NCBI GenBank assembly: GCA_013152415.1
Contig: JAADGI010000016.1
Span: 1-64,000 of the forward strand
Origin: Gammaproteobacteria bacterium
GTDB taxonomy: Bacteria > Pseudomonadota > Gammaproteobacteria > HyVt-429
Reading direction: 5' to 3'
DNA: 64,000 nucleotides
Part shown: piece after piece, positions 17,936 to 27,812 of the stretch
Position numbering within the stretch: the first letter of the stretch is position 1
Layout: each line of letters begins with the position of its first letter
Position numbers and translations under genes: made by a program
The notes under the pieces: generated by a model
Database searches by the model: none
Seen by the model: the letters and a program-made list of their open reading frames with translations, nothing else
What the model was told of the DNA's origin: nothing

Positions 17936-19173
17936 CCGTAGCGGCGAAACACCAAAGTACCATTGGTGCCTCCAAATCCGAAGGAGTTAGACAAGACCCC
18001 GTCGATAGGCATTTCTCGTGCCGTGTCAGGTACATAATCCAGGTCACATTCAGGGTCCGGATTTTCCAGATTGATGGTGGGTGGAGCAATTTGGTGGTGA
18101 ATCGCCATCACGCTGTAGACGGCCTCAATACCCCCTGCGGCGCCGAGTAGATGTCCGGTCATGGACTTGGTAGAGCTGACGGCAAGCTTCTTGGCGTGAT
18201 CCGCAAACGTGGTTTTGACCGCCACGGTCTCCGCCTTGTCACCCAGGGGGGTCGACGTGCCGTGGGCATTGACGTAATCGATATCTTGCGGGTTCATGCC
18301 CGCATTACGCAGGGCATTGTTCATGCACCGGGCCGCGCCTTCACCGTCTGCGGGTGGACTGGTCATGTGATGGGCATCACCACTCAAGCCGAAACCGGTC
18401 AGCTCGGCATAGATTCTTGCACCCCGTTTCTTGGCAAATTCGAGTTCTTCCAGCACCACCACACCGGCACCCTCGCCCATGACAAAACCATCACGATCCC
18501 GGTCCCAGGGCCGACTGGCCCCTTGGGGGTCATCATTGCGGGAACTGAGGGCCCGGGCACTGGCAAAACCCGCCACAGATACCGGGGTAATAGCCCCCTC
18601 TGCACCTCCGGCTACCATCACATCGGCATCCCCGTATTCGATCAAACGTGCCGCATCACCAATGCCGTGGGTGGCGGTGGAACAGGCCGTTACCATAGCC
18701 AGATTGGGGCCCTTCATACCATAGCGAATGGAAACATTACCGGAGATCATGTTGATAATGCTCATGGGGATATAGAAAGGGGACACACGGCGTGCGCCTT
18801 TGACACGAAACAGCTCGGCGGTCTGCTCTATGGTGGCGACACCCCCTATCCCGGCACCGATGTGGACGCCAATGCGCTCTGCGTTGGACTCGTTTACCTC
18901 AAGCCCGGAGTCCCCTATAGCCTCGATGGCTGCCGCCATGCCAAACTGGATAAAGCGATCCATCTTGCGTGATTCCTTGAGCGTCATAAATTGGGTGACG
19001 TCAAAGTCCTTCACCTCACCGGCGATGGTGGTGCTGATCCCGGTAGGGTCAAATTGGGAAATCTGGCCGATACCACTCTTGGCGGCAAGAATATTTTGCC
19101 AATTATCATTCAGGCCAACGCCTATGGGGGACAGTATCCCCATCCCTGTGACTACCACACGTCGTTTACTCAC
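17932..19173 (-). CDS. fabF: 3-oxoacyl-ACP synthase II
   Basis: The 413-aa condensing enzyme elongates acyl-ACP with malonyl-ACP. The Cys-His-His active site is visible: Cys in VTACSTATHGIGDA, His in NAHGTSTPLGDKAE and His in SMTGHLLGAAGG. The C-terminal SNSFGFGGTNGTLVF is canonical. It follows acpP after a hairpin that could attenuate transcription, which fits the higher dosage needed for ACP. Confidence 0.96.
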   Translation of the reverse strand: MSKRRVVVTGMGILSPIGVGLNDNWQNILAAKSGIGQISQFDPTGISTTIAGEVKDFDVTQFMTLKESRKMDRFIQFGMAAAIEAIGDSGLEVNESNAERIGVHIGAGIGGVATIEQTAELFRVKGARRVSPFYIPMSIINMISGNVSIRYGMKGPNLAMVTACSTATHGIGDAARLIEYGDADVMVAGGAEGAITPVSVAGFASARALSSRNDDPQGASRPWDRDRDGFVMGEGAGVVVLEELEFAKKRGARIYAELTGFGLSGDAHHMTSPPADGEGAARCMNNALRNAGMNPQDIDYVNAHGTSTPLGDKAETVAVKTTFADHAKKLAVSSTKSMTGHLLGAAGGIEAVYSVMAIHHQIAPPTINLENPDPECDLDYVPDTAREMPIDGVLSNSFGFGGTNGTLVFRRYG

Positions 19174-19211
19174 GGTTTCCCCTGTCTGACATAAAACAGT
19201 TCCAGAAAATC

Positions 19212-19250
19212 AAAGGGCCGCCCTCCATCAGATATGGGAGGCGGCCCTTT
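19212..19250 (-). terminator. Hairpin between acpP and fabF, likely partial terminator
   Basis: AAAGGGCCGCC with CTCC at 19212-19226 pairs with GGAGGCGGCCCTTT at 19237-19250. In the minus direction the stem is followed by TTTGATTTT. This is a good intrinsic terminator shape just after acpP. Because fabF has no other obvious promoter, partial read-through is likely. Confidence 0.75.
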
Positions 19251-19264
19251 GTGAAGCCTGACAA

Positions 19265-19501
19265 TCAGCTGACGTTCTGATTGATATAATCGATAGCAAG
19301 TTGAACAGTGGTGATCTTCTCGGCCTGGTCATCTGGAATCTCGGTATCGAACTCCTCCTCCAGGGCCATCACCAACTCAACCGTATCCAGGGAATCGGCA
19401 CCGAGATCATCGACAAACGAGGCCTCTGCGGTGACCTGATCAGCGCTGACCCCAAGCTGCTCGGCGACGATTTTTGTGACGCGATCTTGAACGTTACTCA
19501 T
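19265..19501 (-). CDS. acpP: Acyl carrier protein
   Basis: The 78-aa acidic protein carries acyl chains on a 4'-phosphopantetheine arm attached to Ser in [18 protein letters not shown]. The length and the start [17 protein letters not shown] are the family norm. An in-frame ATG lies three codons upstream at 19510, but it is only 2 nt from the GGAGG ribosome site, so 19501 (11 nt away) is preferred though not certain. Confidence 0.96.
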   Translation of the reverse strand: MSNVQDRVTKIVAEQLGVSADQVTAEASFVDDLGADSLDTVELVMALEEEFDTEIPDDQAEKITTVQLAIDYINQNVS

Positions 19502-19578
19502 TATTGGCATTTCCTCCAGTACGGTTAGCCGACCTTACAAGGCCGCATAGTTTACACAAAATGACATCCCAGTCCACC

Positions 19579-20322
19579 TTAGACCATAAACATCCCGCCA
19601 TTGACATGCACTACCGTGCCTGTCAGATAGTTGGCGTCCTCAGAGGCCAAAAAGGCCACTGTATTAGCTACATCTTCGGGTTGGCCGAGCCTTCCCAAGG
19701 GAATTTGGCCGGCTAAGGCAGCGCGTTGCTCCTCAGTCAATCCTTTGGTCATATCGGTCTCTATGAAGCCCGGGGCCACAGCATTCACAGTGATCTGGCG
19801 ACTGCCCACCTCCCGTGCCAGGGCTCGGCTAAAACCCGCTACACCGGCCTTGGCAGCAGCATAATTGCTCTGACCGGCGTTACCCATGGCCCCCACCACC
19901 GAGGTGATACTAATGATTCGGCCCTGTCGGGCCTTGGTCATACCCCGCAGACAGGCCTTACTCAAACGGTATACGGACTTGAGATTGGTATCCATGATGT
20001 CGTCCCACTCACTCTCTTTCATGCGCATGAGCAGGTTGTCCCGGGTAATACCGGCGTTATTGATCAGTATGGTGGGGGGGCCCAGATTCTCGTTGATAGC
20101 TTTGATCAGGCCATCAACTGAGGCCTGATCATTGACATTGAGTACACTCCCGTGACCTTTAATGCCATTATCTTTCAAATAGTTAGAGATTGATTCTGCA
20201 CCATTTTCTGATGTAGCTGTGCCCACCACGGTGGCACCTTGGCCTCCCAATTTAATGGCGATGGCACGACCAATACCTCGACTGGCCCCGGTAACCAGGG
20301 CAATTTGATTCTCTATTGACAT
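19579..20322 (-). CDS. fabG: 3-oxoacyl-ACP reductase
   Basis: The 247-aa NADPH-dependent short-chain dehydrogenase reduces 3-oxoacyl-ACP. It has GASRGIGRAIA at the nucleotide site, NNAGITRDNLLMRM, the catalytic Ser in ITSVVGAMGNAGQSN and YAAAKAG with the YxxxK pair. ATG 20322 follows GAGAGGAAG; an in-frame TTG four codons upstream is disfavoured. It lies directly upstream of acpP. Confidence 0.96.
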   Translation of the reverse strand: MSIENQIALVTGASRGIGRAIAIKLGGQGATVVGTATSENGAESISNYLKDNGIKGHGSVLNVNDQASVDGLIKAINENLGPPTILINNAGITRDNLLMRMKESEWDDIMDTNLKSVYRLSKACLRGMTKARQGRIISITSVVGAMGNAGQSNYAAAKAGVAGFSRALAREVGSRQITVNAVAPGFIETDMTKGLTEEQRAALAGQIPLGRLGQPEDVANTVAFLASEDANYLTGTVVHVNGGMFMV

Positions 20323-20340
20323 CTTCCTCTCCAAAAATTA

Positions 20341-20458
20341 AATGCCATTGGCCCAACAATGTGTCCTCTCGCCAAGACGCCAGGATCGCCAAGAAAAACC
20401 TGTTGTGTCTTTACCCATTCTTTCCTTTGCATTCTTGGCGTCTTGGCGAGAATCCATT
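20341..20458. repeat. Hairpin repeat R3, left copy of a tandem pair
   Basis: The 118-bp unit begins AATGCCATTGGCCCAACAA and contains inverted arms CTCTCGCCAAGACGCCA..CGCCAAGAA and TTGCATTCTTGGCGTCTTGGCGAG. It is almost identical to R4 273 bp to the right. It sits between fabD and fabG. Confidence 0.85.
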
Positions 20459-20613
20459 CGAAAATTATCTGTAAATCAGTGTTGTAACATCAACGCCCTC
20501 TACCCCACGAGGGGGTACCGAGGTCCTTCTGCGCTGGTCCTGGCACACACTGGATTCCGTGCATCTCGTTAAGTGTTTGATTTCGTGAATATCCGCAACC
20601 GGGTATTTCTCGC
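20459..20613. other. Spacer between R3 and R4 with a CCCTCTACCCC motif shared elsewhere
   Basis: The 155-bp spacer has no gene. It contains CCCTCTACCCCACGAGGG followed by GGTACCGAGGTCC (about 20501-20531), which recurs with few changes inside the inverted-repeat element at 58.8 kb. This shows that the two repeat families have mixed. Confidence 0.5.
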
Positions 20614-20730
20614 AATGCCATTGGCCCAACAACGTGTCCTCTCGCCAAGACGCCAAGATCGCCAAGAAAAACCTGTTGTGTCTTTACCCATTCTTTCTTT
20701 GCGTTCTTGGCGTCTTGGCGAGAATCCATT
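20614..20730. repeat. Hairpin repeat R4, right copy of a tandem pair
   Basis: The 117-bp unit matches R3 with only a few differences: T to C near the start, G to A in the left arm and a few changes at TTTCTTTGCG. The arms in R4 are closer to the family consensus. Such near-identity suggests a recent duplication or gene conversion. It ends 18 bp before the fabD stop. Confidence 0.85.
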
Positions 20731-20748
20731 ATTGCTGATGGCGTTGAT

Positions 20749-21681
20749 CTAGGCATGGGCTGCCAAGGCGGCGTTGAAAGACTCACTGTCATAAATTGCC
20801 AGGGTCGTGATACTACGGTCTATGCGCTTATTGAGCCCGGTGAGGACCTTTCCTGGCCCCGCCTCGATCATATGGTCGACCCCTTGGGCGGCCATCTTTT
20901 GGACCGATTCCACCCAACGTACCGGAGAGTGTAATTGCCTGACCAAGGCCTGTTTTATGGCCTCAGCATCGTTGGCCACCTCCACATCCACATTATTAAT
21001 TATGGGAATTTGCGGGACTTTGACATCCAGGTCTGCCAAACGTGCGGCCAAGCGATCCGCTGCAGGCTGCATCAACGCACAGTGGGACGGAACACTCACC
21101 GGCAACACAATAGCCCGTTTTGCACCTGCGGCCTTGGCCTGGATCACAGCCCGGCCCACGGCTGATTGGGTACCGGCAATGACAACCTGGCCTGGGGAAT
21201 TAAAATTGACCGCCTCCAACACCTCGCCGTCCGCCGCATCCCTGCAGACCTCCCCTACCTGATCATCATCCAACCCCAGGATGGCCGCCATACCCCCTGC
21301 GCCTGCTGGTACGGCCTCCTGCATATACTTGGCCCGTGCCTCCACCAAGCTAACCCCATCGATAAAATTCATAGCACCGCCACAGACCAGCGCAGCGTAT
21401 TCTCCCAAACTGTGTCCCGCCATGATACTTGGCACGACCCCGTCCTGGGCTTGCCACAAACGCCAAATGGCGACACCTGCCGTGAGCATGGCCGGTTGGG
21501 TATTTTGCGTTTGGTTCAATTCATCGACCGGGCCATGGGTACATAGGGACCAAAGATCCCGGCCCAATACATCCGAGGCCTCTTCAAAACATACTTTAAT
21601 TTGAGGATAGTGCTGGGCAAGCTCAGACAACATACCCACAGATTGCGAGCCTTGGCCGGGAAAGATAAATGCGAGTGACAT
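20749..21681 (-). CDS. fabD: Malonyl-CoA:ACP transacylase
   Basis: The 310-aa enzyme loads malonyl groups onto ACP. It has FIFPGQGSQSVGM at the N-terminus, the nucleophile Ser in IMAGHSLGEYAALVC, the Arg in VEARAKYMQ and the catalytic His in VPSHCALM. ATG 21681 fits the conserved N-terminus; the upstream in-frame extension overlaps fabH and is not family-like. It belongs to the fabH-fabD-fabG-acpP-fabF operon. Confidence 0.95.
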   Translation of the reverse strand: MSLAFIFPGQGSQSVGMLSELAQHYPQIKVCFEEASDVLGRDLWSLCTHGPVDELNQTQNTQPAMLTAGVAIWRLWQAQDGVVPSIMAGHSLGEYAALVCGGAMNFIDGVSLVEARAKYMQEAVPAGAGGMAAILGLDDDQVGEVCRDAADGEVLEAVNFNSPGQVVIAGTQSAVGRAVIQAKAAGAKRAIVLPVSVPSHCALMQPAADRLAARLADLDVKVPQIPIINNVDVEVANDAEAIKQALVRQLHSPVRWVESVQKMAAQGVDHMIEAGPGKVLTGLNKRIDRSITTLAIYDSESFNAALAAHA

Positions 21682-21742
21682 GGATGAAATCTTCTGGTGT
21701 TTAGTTGACGTTAAAACAGGGGTGACAGAGCGATGATTTATG

Positions 21743-22711
21743 TTAGAAACTAAGTAACACTGAACCCCAGGTAAAACCACCCCCAAAGGCCTCCATCAAT
21801 ACCGTATCACCGCGCTGTATACGACCATCACGTACTGCCTCATCAAAGGCCAGTGGGATTGAGGCCGCCGAGGTATTGCCGTGACGGTCTACGGTCACCA
21901 CCACATGATCCATGGACATACCAAGCTTTTTGGCCATAGCACGAATAATACGGATATTGGCTTGATGGGGAACCAGCCAGGTGACATCGGATTTTTCGAG
22001 ACCATTTTTTTTCAGGGTTTCATCCACAATCTGGCCTAAGGTGTTCACCGCAACCTTAAAGACTTCATTACCCTGCATGGTCATAAAGGCCGTACCGTCT
22101 CGAAGCTTGTCATATTTCCTAGAGACACCACAAGGTACCTTCAACAACTCCTTGTACTGACCGTCGGCGTGCAAGTGTGTAGAAATAATTCCGGGCTCAT
22201 CTACCGCCTCGACGACCACTGCGCCAGCACCATCGCCGAATAACACACAGGTACCCCGGTCGGTCCAGTCGGTTATCCTCGACAGGGTCTCTGCGCCCAC
22301 AACCAGGGCACGGCTGGCACTTTCAGTACGTATAAATTTTTCCGCTATCCCCAGGGCATAGACAAACCCGGTGCAAACTGCCTGGACATCAAAGGCAGCA
22401 CAACCTTGAATACCTAAGCGGTCCTGCAACAGACAGGCCGTGCTGGGAAAAACGAGGTCCGGTGTAGTGGTCGCGACAATAATCAGATCAATGTCGCCGG
22501 GTTGGTAACCCGCAGCCTCAATGGCCCGGCGTGAGGCCTGCTCGGCCAGATCACAAGTGGTCTCACCGTCTGCGGCAATATGCCGCTCCTTGATACCGGT
22601 GCGGCTGATAATCCACTCATCACTGGTATCGACCAACGCTTCCAGATCGGTATTGCTCATGGTGCGGCTCGGTAGATAACCGCCGGTACCTGCAATTCGG
22701 GAATACTTCAT
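21743..22711 (-). CDS. fabH: 3-oxoacyl-ACP synthase III
   Basis: The 322-aa enzyme starts fatty-acid synthesis by condensing acetyl-CoA with malonyl-ACP. The Cys-His-Asn triad is seen in [22 protein letters not shown] and [12 protein letters not shown]. The C-terminal [14 protein letters not shown] is canonical. Its ATG overlaps the plsX stop by 4 bp, indicating translational coupling. Confidence 0.96.
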   Translation of the reverse strand: MKYSRIAGTGGYLPSRTMSNTDLEALVDTSDEWIISRTGIKERHIAADGETTCDLAEQASRRAIEAAGYQPGDIDLIIVATTTPDLVFPSTACLLQDRLGIQGCAAFDVQAVCTGFVYALGIAEKFIRTESASRALVVGAETLSRITDWTDRGTCVLFGDGAGAVVVEAVDEPGIISTHLHADGQYKELLKVPCGVSRKYDKLRDGTAFMTMQGNEVFKVAVNTLGQIVDETLKKNGLEKSDVTWLVPHQANIRIIRAMAKKLGMSMDHVVVTVDRHGNTSAASIPLAFDEAVRDGRIQRGDTVLMEAFGGGFTWGSVLLSF

Positions 22712-23730
22712 TTGTCTACGGGTGCGCCTAGAATATTTTTCAGTTCACGTTCGATATGCAGCGGCACGTCGTTCTCAATTTCGGTCACCGCAGCATCAAT
22801 CGCCGAACACATAGCCATCACATCGGCACCACCATGGCTCTTGATGACGGTACCGCGCAGGCCCACCAGGGTGGCACCATTGTATCGACGCGGGTCCAGG
22901 CGTCGATGAAAGGCCTTCATCACCGGTAGTGCGATGACCGCCGCTACCTTGGTAAAGATGTTCTTCTTAAAAGCCGTCTTCAAATGATGGATCATCATCT
23001 GGGCCAGCCCTTCGCTGGTCTTAAGTGCCACATTACCAACAAAGCCGTCGCACACCACCACGTCAATATTACCTGTATAGATCTCATTACCTTCCACAAA
23101 TCCCTGGTAATTGATGCCACTGTTGCGCAGCAACTCGGCAGCCTCCTTAATAATCGTATTACCTTTAATGTCCTCGACGCCGATATTGAGCAGGGCAACA
23201 GCCGGGTCGGGTTTTTGTTCTACAAATTTCACCAACATGGCGCCCATGACGCCAAACTGACGCAACAACTCGGCACTACAGTCCACATTGGCGCCCAGGT
23301 CCAATACATGTACGTGGCCTCTGATGGTGGGTAAGGTGGTGATAATGGCGGGTCGATCAATGCCTGGCAGGGTCTTGAGCACAAACCGGGCGGTGGCCAT
23401 GAGTGCCCCGGTATTACCCGCGCTGACACACGCATGGGCAACACCTTGCTTGACCAGGTTGATGGCAACCCGCATCGAAGAGTCCTTTTTCCTGCGCAGG
23501 GCCTTGGCAGGTTCTTCGTCCATCGCCACTACCTGAGACGCTGGATAAATCTGAAGCCGATCACCGATCAAATTTTTGTGCTTGGCAAGCTCTGAGCGGA
23601 GCACATCCTCCAAACCAACGACCAACAATTTTAGCTTGGGGTGCCGCTGCAAGGACAAAAGTGCAGCAGGTATGGTGATCTTGGGGCCATGGTCGCCACC
23701 CATACCATCCAGAGCAACGGTGATCGTCAC
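22708..23730 (-). CDS. plsX: Phosphate acyltransferase PlsX
   Basis: The 340-aa enzyme converts acyl-ACP to acyl-phosphate for phospholipid synthesis. Family blocks are [12 protein letters not shown] at the N-terminus, [36 protein letters not shown] and [17 protein letters not shown]. It lies in the standard rpmF-plsX-fabH order. Confidence 0.95.
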   Translation of the reverse strand: MTITVALDGMGGDHGPKITIPAALLSLQRHPKLKLLVVGLEDVLRSELAKHKNLIGDRLQIYPASQVVAMDEEPAKALRRKKDSSMRVAINLVKQGVAHACVSAGNTGALMATARFVLKTLPGIDRPAIITTLPTIRGHVHVLDLGANVDCSAELLRQFGVMGAMLVKFVEQKPDPAVALLNIGVEDIKGNTIIKEAAELLRNSGINYQGFVEGNEIYTGNIDVVVCDGFVGNVALKTSEGLAQMMIHHLKTAFKKNIFTKVAAVIALPVMKAFHRRLDPRRYNGATLVGLRGTVIKSHGGADVMAMCSAIDAAVTEIENDVPLHIERELKNILGAPVDK

Positions 23731-23767
23731 TGATGCAAATTCCGCTTGGGTTTAGACGCCGATGGGC

Positions 23768-23947
23768 TTAGTCAGATTTTACTTCGATTACCTTATGGCC
23801 ACGATAGTAACCATCAGCCGAAACGTGGTGTCGGCGGTGAAGCTCGCCAGTGTTGGACTCTACGGACAAAGTAGGACCACTGAGGGCATCATGTGCCCGG
23901 CGCATGCCACGCTTTGAAGGGGTCTTGCGACTCTTTTGGACTGCCAT
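23768..23947 (-). CDS. rpmF: 50S ribosomal protein L32
   Basis: The 59-aa protein begins [20 protein letters not shown], the conserved L32 N-terminus, and ends EVKSD. It includes the [18 protein letters not shown] block. It is basic and of normal length for gammaproteobacterial L32. It heads the plsX-fab cluster. Confidence 0.95.
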   Translation of the reverse strand: MAVQKSRKTPSKRGMRRAHDALSGPTLSVESNTGELHRRHHVSADGYYRGHKVIEVKSD

Positions 23948-24542
23948 ATCAATTCCTCTGTGCAGACATTTTCTGCAACGCGATGATGTTGTTGATCACC
24001 GCCATTAGGGGTTCTTTTACAGGTGACTAAAACTTAGGGCTGCGGAATCATATAGTTATGTTATGCCCGTGTCAAAATCCCTCGCGGGAGTGGTGTATTC
24101 AGGGCTCTACGTTGGTCGTTATCCCCGCCTGTTATCAAGACCAGGGGGTCAATCATTCGCCTGTGGCACTGCCGGCCTTTCAGACAAAACTCAAAATCAG
24201 CGGTGGTGGTAGCCGGATATCGGCCCGGTTTTGGTTGGCCCTGCATTTATTATTTTGGAAGTAGAGGGCAATTTTTTGATTATATTCTGGTTTTCCACAT
24301 TAGGCCTGAATCGGCCTCTGGCCACATAACAACACCTTGTGCTGACAGCTTAGTTAAATCAATCCCCCAGGTAGATTGACAGCGGTTTCCAGTTATCCAG
24401 ACAATAGATCAGCGCCTGCTGAGCTTAGGTAATACGGAATATATTGACAGCCACCGGGGCATCCCTTAAAACAGGCCTCGGGTTAGCCAAGTATCCAGAG
24501 CCAAATTGGCCCCGCCTTCTCGTCTCAACACGGAGCCGGTCT
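23948..24542. other. Divergent intergenic region between rpmF and pycA, no gene recognised
   Basis: About 595 bp separate these divergent genes. The YceD/DUF177 gene usually found before rpmF is not visible here in any frame. Short open frames exist near 24,060-24,260 on both strands but resemble nothing known. The region should contain the promoters of both the rpmF-plsX-fab operon and pycAB. Confidence 0.5.
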
Positions 24543-25961
24543 TTGTTCAAAAAAATTCTTGTCGCCAACCGCGGTGAAATCGCGGTCCGGATCGTGCGGG
24601 CCTGTTCAGAGATGGGGATCAAGTCCGTCGCCATCTATTCCGATGCGGACCGTCATGCCCTGCACGTTAAAAAGGCCGATGAGGCCTACAACGTGGGGCC
24701 CGATCCTGTGGGTGGTTATCTCAACGTGTTTCGTATCGTCAATCTGGCCGTAGCCGCCGGTTGTGATGCCCTGCACCCCGGTTATGGCTTTTTATCAGAA
24801 AACCCCCTGCTGGCGGACATCTGCACAAGACGGGGTATCACCTTTATCGGCCCCAGCGCCGCAGTCATCCGCTCCATGGGCGACAAGACCGTCGCTCGCC
24901 AAACCATGATTGATGCCGGAGTCCCGGTCACACCGGGTTCCAATGGTAACCTGCGCGATTGTGCCGAGGCCCTGGTTCTGGCAAAGGAAATCGGCTATCC
25001 GGTAATGCTCAAGGCCACTTCCGGAGGTGGCGGCCGGGGAATCCGCCGTTGCGATGACCCCCAGGAACTGGAACGGAATTACGAGCGCGTGGTTTCTGAG
25101 GCCACCAAGGCCTTTGGTAGCGCCGAAGTCTTCCTGGAGAAATATGTCGATACCCCACGCCATATTGAAGTTCAGATTATTGGCGATCAACACGGTCATA
25201 CGGTACACCTGTTTGAACGGGATTGTTCCATCCAAAGGCGTCATCAAAAATTATTAGAGATCGCACCGTCACCACAACTGAGTGACAAGCAACGTGAATA
25301 CGTTTGCGGTCTGGCGGTAAAGGCGGCCTGCGCAGCCCAATATCAAAATGCAGGCACCGTTGAATTTTTGCTCGACAAAAACGGCGATTTTTATTTCATG
25401 GAAATGAACACCCGCCTGCAAGTCGAGCATACCGTCACCGAACAGATCACCGGTATCGACATCGTCCAGGAACAAATCCGTGTAGCCCATGGTGATCCGT
25501 TGTCGTTTAGCCAGTCCGACGTACAGCGCCGGGGCTATGCCATACAGTTTCGTATCAATGCCGAAGATCCAAAAAACGACTTCCTACCCAACTTTGGACG
25601 CATCACCCGCTACTATGCCCCGGGTGGACCCGGTGTACGCAGTGATGCTGCAATCTATACCGGATATGATTTTCCGCCCCATTACGATTCCATGTGCGCC
25701 AAACTCACCACCTGGGCCCTGACCTGGGAAAGCGTGCTGGAGCGGTCCCGCCGAGCCCTGAGAGACATCGGTGTATTCGGGGTCAAAACCACCATCCCCT
25801 ATCACTTGGAAATCCTTAAGACTACCGAGTTTCGACACGGGCAGTTTGACACCGGGTTCGTAGAGAGCCACCCCGAACTGGTAAACTACTCCGTCAGGCA
25901 CCCACCCTCAGCACTGGCCGCCGCCATCGCCGCCGCCATCGCCGCCCACTATGGAACCTAA
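24543..25961 (+). CDS. pycA: Pyruvate carboxylase subunit A (biotin carboxylase)
   Basis: The 472-aa ATP-grasp enzyme carboxylates biotin. It has FKKILVANRGEIAVRIVRA at the start, HPGYGFLSENP, KATSGGGGRGIR (ATP loop), the catalytic EMNTRLQVEHTVTE and the C-terminal domain. It resembles AccC, but it lies 10 bp before a PycB/OadA-type subunit and not beside accB, which points to two-subunit pyruvate carboxylase. TTG 24543 is preferred: it gives the canonical MFKKILVANRG and lies 8 nt after GGAG. The in-frame extension from 24444 lacks family features. The C-terminus ends in an Ala-rich tail (AAAIAAAIAAHYGT). Confidence 0.85.
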   Translation: MFKKILVANRGEIAVRIVRACSEMGIKSVAIYSDADRHALHVKKADEAYNVGPDPVGGYLNVFRIVNLAVAAGCDALHPGYGFLSENPLLADICTRRGITFIGPSAAVIRSMGDKTVARQTMIDAGVPVTPGSNGNLRDCAEALVLAKEIGYPVMLKATSGGGGRGIRRCDDPQELERNYERVVSEATKAFGSAEVFLEKYVDTPRHIEVQIIGDQHGHTVHLFERDCSIQRRHQKLLEIAPSPQLSDKQREYVCGLAVKAACAAQYQNAGTVEFLLDKNGDFYFMEMNTRLQVEHTVTEQITGIDIVQEQIRVAHGDPLSFSQSDVQRRGYAIQFRINAEDPKNDFLPNFGRITRYYAPGGPGVRSDAAIYTGYDFPPHYDSMCAKLTTWALTWESVLERSRRALRDIGVFGVKTTIPYHLEILKTTEFRHGQFDTGFVESHPELVNYSVRHPPSALAAAIAAAIAAHYGT

Positions 25962-25971
25962 AAAGATAACC

Positions 25972-27789
25972 ATGTCTTCTACTGTCAAGATCACCGACCT
26001 GATTCTTCGCGATGCCCATCAATCGCTCATCGCCACGCGTATGCGCACTGAAGATATGCTACCCATTTGCGAAAAACTGGATCGGGTGGGCTATTGGTCA
26101 CTGGAGGCCTGGGGCGGTGCTACCTTTGACGCCTGTCTGCGATTTCTGAAGGAAGACCCCTGGGAACGCCTGCGCCGTCTCAAAGAAGCCCTGCCTAATA
26201 CGCCGTTGCAAATGTTGCTACGGGGTCAGAATTTACTGGGTTACCGCCACTATTCAGATGACGTTGCCCAGGCCTTTGTCACCCAAGCCGCAGAAAATGG
26301 TATCGATGTATTTCGTATCTTTGACGCCATGAATGACTTACGCAATCTCAAGGTATCCATTGATGCCGTGATCAAGGCCGACAAACACGCCCAGGGGGCC
26401 ATCTGCTACACCACCAGCCCAGTGCATACCATTGACCACTTTGTCACCCAGGCCAAAGAACTTCAGGCCATGGGCTGCCATAGCATCTGCATTAAAGACA
26501 TGGCGGGCCTATTGACCCCAGGGCGTTCCGCAGAATTGTTCTCAGCCCTGTCATCGGCGGTGGATCTACCGCTGCATTTTCACTCCCACACCACCGTGGG
26601 CGTGGCCAACATCAGCATGTATGAGGCCGTTAAGAACGGGGCCAAACACGTCGACACGGCAATCAGTTCTTTCTCTTGGGGTACCAGTCATTCGCCCACC
26701 GAAAGTATGATCGTGGCCTTTAAGGACACCCCCTACGATACCGGCCTGGATCTGGCTCAAGTCCAGGAAATTGGTTTTTATTTCAGAAGCATTCGACCCA
26801 AGTACCATCAGTTTGAGAGCGAGTTTTCGGGTATCGACACCCGGGTACAAATCAGTCAAGTGCCAGGGGGCATGATCTCCAATCTGTCCAATCAGCTCAA
26901 AGAACAGGGCGCCTTAAACAAGATGAATGAGGTACTGGCGGAGATACCCAAGGTACGTAAAGAGCTGGGCTATCCACCCTTGGTGACTCCCACCTCTCAG
27001 ATTGTCGGCACCCAGGCCGTACTCAATGTCGTTACCGGTGAACGTTACAAAAGCATCACCAACGAGGTCAAAATGTACCTCCAGGGCCGCTATGGCCGTG
27101 CCCCCGGGTCTGTCGATGCGGCCCTGCGCAAAAAGGCCATCGGTGATGATGAAGTAATTGAAAATCGGCCCGCAGATTACCTTGAACCGGAGATGGAAAA
27201 ACTCCGGCATGAAATAGGCAACCTGGCCAAAAATGAGGAAGACGTCCTGAGTTATGCCATGTTCCCTGAAGTGGGTCGCCAATTCCTCGAGCAGCGTGAG
27301 GCGGGCACATTAGACCCGGAAATATTACTGCCCATAGCCAACGGCCAGGAAGGGGTCAACGGTCACGATGCCCCAACAGATTTTAATATCACCCTTCACG
27401 GTGAAACCTATCAGGTCAAAGTCACCGGCGTAGGCCACAAGAGTGATGATCAAAGACCCTTTTATCTCACTGTAGACGGCTTACCGGAAGAGGTATTGGT
27501 AGAATCCATTAGCGAAGGCACCATGGATGCGCCCGGCAAAACTACCAAGGGCTCTAAACGCCCCAAGGCCACCCACCAGGGCCAGGTCACCAGTTCCATG
27601 CCAGGGACCATAGTGGATGTATCCGTTGCCGAGGGTGACAAGGTCAGTGCCGGTGACCCGGTTCTGGTAATTGAGGCCATGAAAATGGAAAATGAGGTCC
27701 CTGCCCCCATCAGCGGCATCGTCAAAGCCGTGCACGTCAGCAAAGGTGACAAGGTCAATCCTGACGAGGCATTGATTGAGATTGAGTAG
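25972..27789 (+). CDS. pycB: Pyruvate carboxylase subunit B / oxaloacetate decarboxylase alpha-like
   Basis: The 605-aa protein has an N-terminal carboxyltransferase TIM barrel (ITDLILRDAHQSLIATRMRTEDML, metal-binding LPLHFHSHTTVG, and the Lys in SICIKDMAGLL) and a C-terminal biotinyl domain with the biotin lysine in VIEAMKMENEVPAP. With PycA it makes oxaloacetate from pyruvate. No OadB or OadG membrane subunits follow, so the sodium-pump decarboxylase is unlikely. ATG 25972 fits the family start; ATG 25951, overlapping pycA, is possible. Confidence 0.87.
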   Translation: MSSTVKITDLILRDAHQSLIATRMRTEDMLPICEKLDRVGYWSLEAWGGATFDACLRFLKEDPWERLRRLKEALPNTPLQMLLRGQNLLGYRHYSDDVAQAFVTQAAENGIDVFRIFDAMNDLRNLKVSIDAVIKADKHAQGAICYTTSPVHTIDHFVTQAKELQAMGCHSICIKDMAGLLTPGRSAELFSALSSAVDLPLHFHSHTTVGVANISMYEAVKNGAKHVDTAISSFSWGTSHSPTESMIVAFKDTPYDTGLDLAQVQEIGFYFRSIRPKYHQFESEFSGIDTRVQISQVPGGMISNLSNQLKEQGALNKMNEVLAEIPKVRKELGYPPLVTPTSQIVGTQAVLNVVTGERYKSITNEVKMYLQGRYGRAPGSVDAALRKKAIGDDEVIENRPADYLEPEMEKLRHEIGNLAKNEEDVLSYAMFPEVGRQFLEQREAGTLDPEILLPIANGQEGVNGHDAPTDFNITLHGETYQVKVTGVGHKSDDQRPFYLTVDGLPEEVLVESISEGTMDAPGKTTKGSKRPKATHQGQVTSSMPGTIVDVSVAEGDKVSAGDPVLVIEAMKMENEVPAPISGIVKAVHVSKGDKVNPDEALIEIE

Positions 27790-27812
27790 TTCAGTTACGA
27801 CGTACATTGACT

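Noticed and set aside
18151-18972. 273-aa open frame on the plus strand
   Set aside because: It is antisense to fabF, which has a complete active site; the frame is a shadow of its codon use.
24058-24264. Small open frames near 24.1 kb on both strands, candidates for the missing yceD gene
   Set aside because: Neither shows the conserved YceD cysteines or acidic region; no ribosome site supports them.
25972-27789. Sodium-pumping oxaloacetate decarboxylase
   Set aside because: The membrane subunits OadB and OadG are absent and a biotin carboxylase is adjacent, so pyruvate carboxylase fits better.
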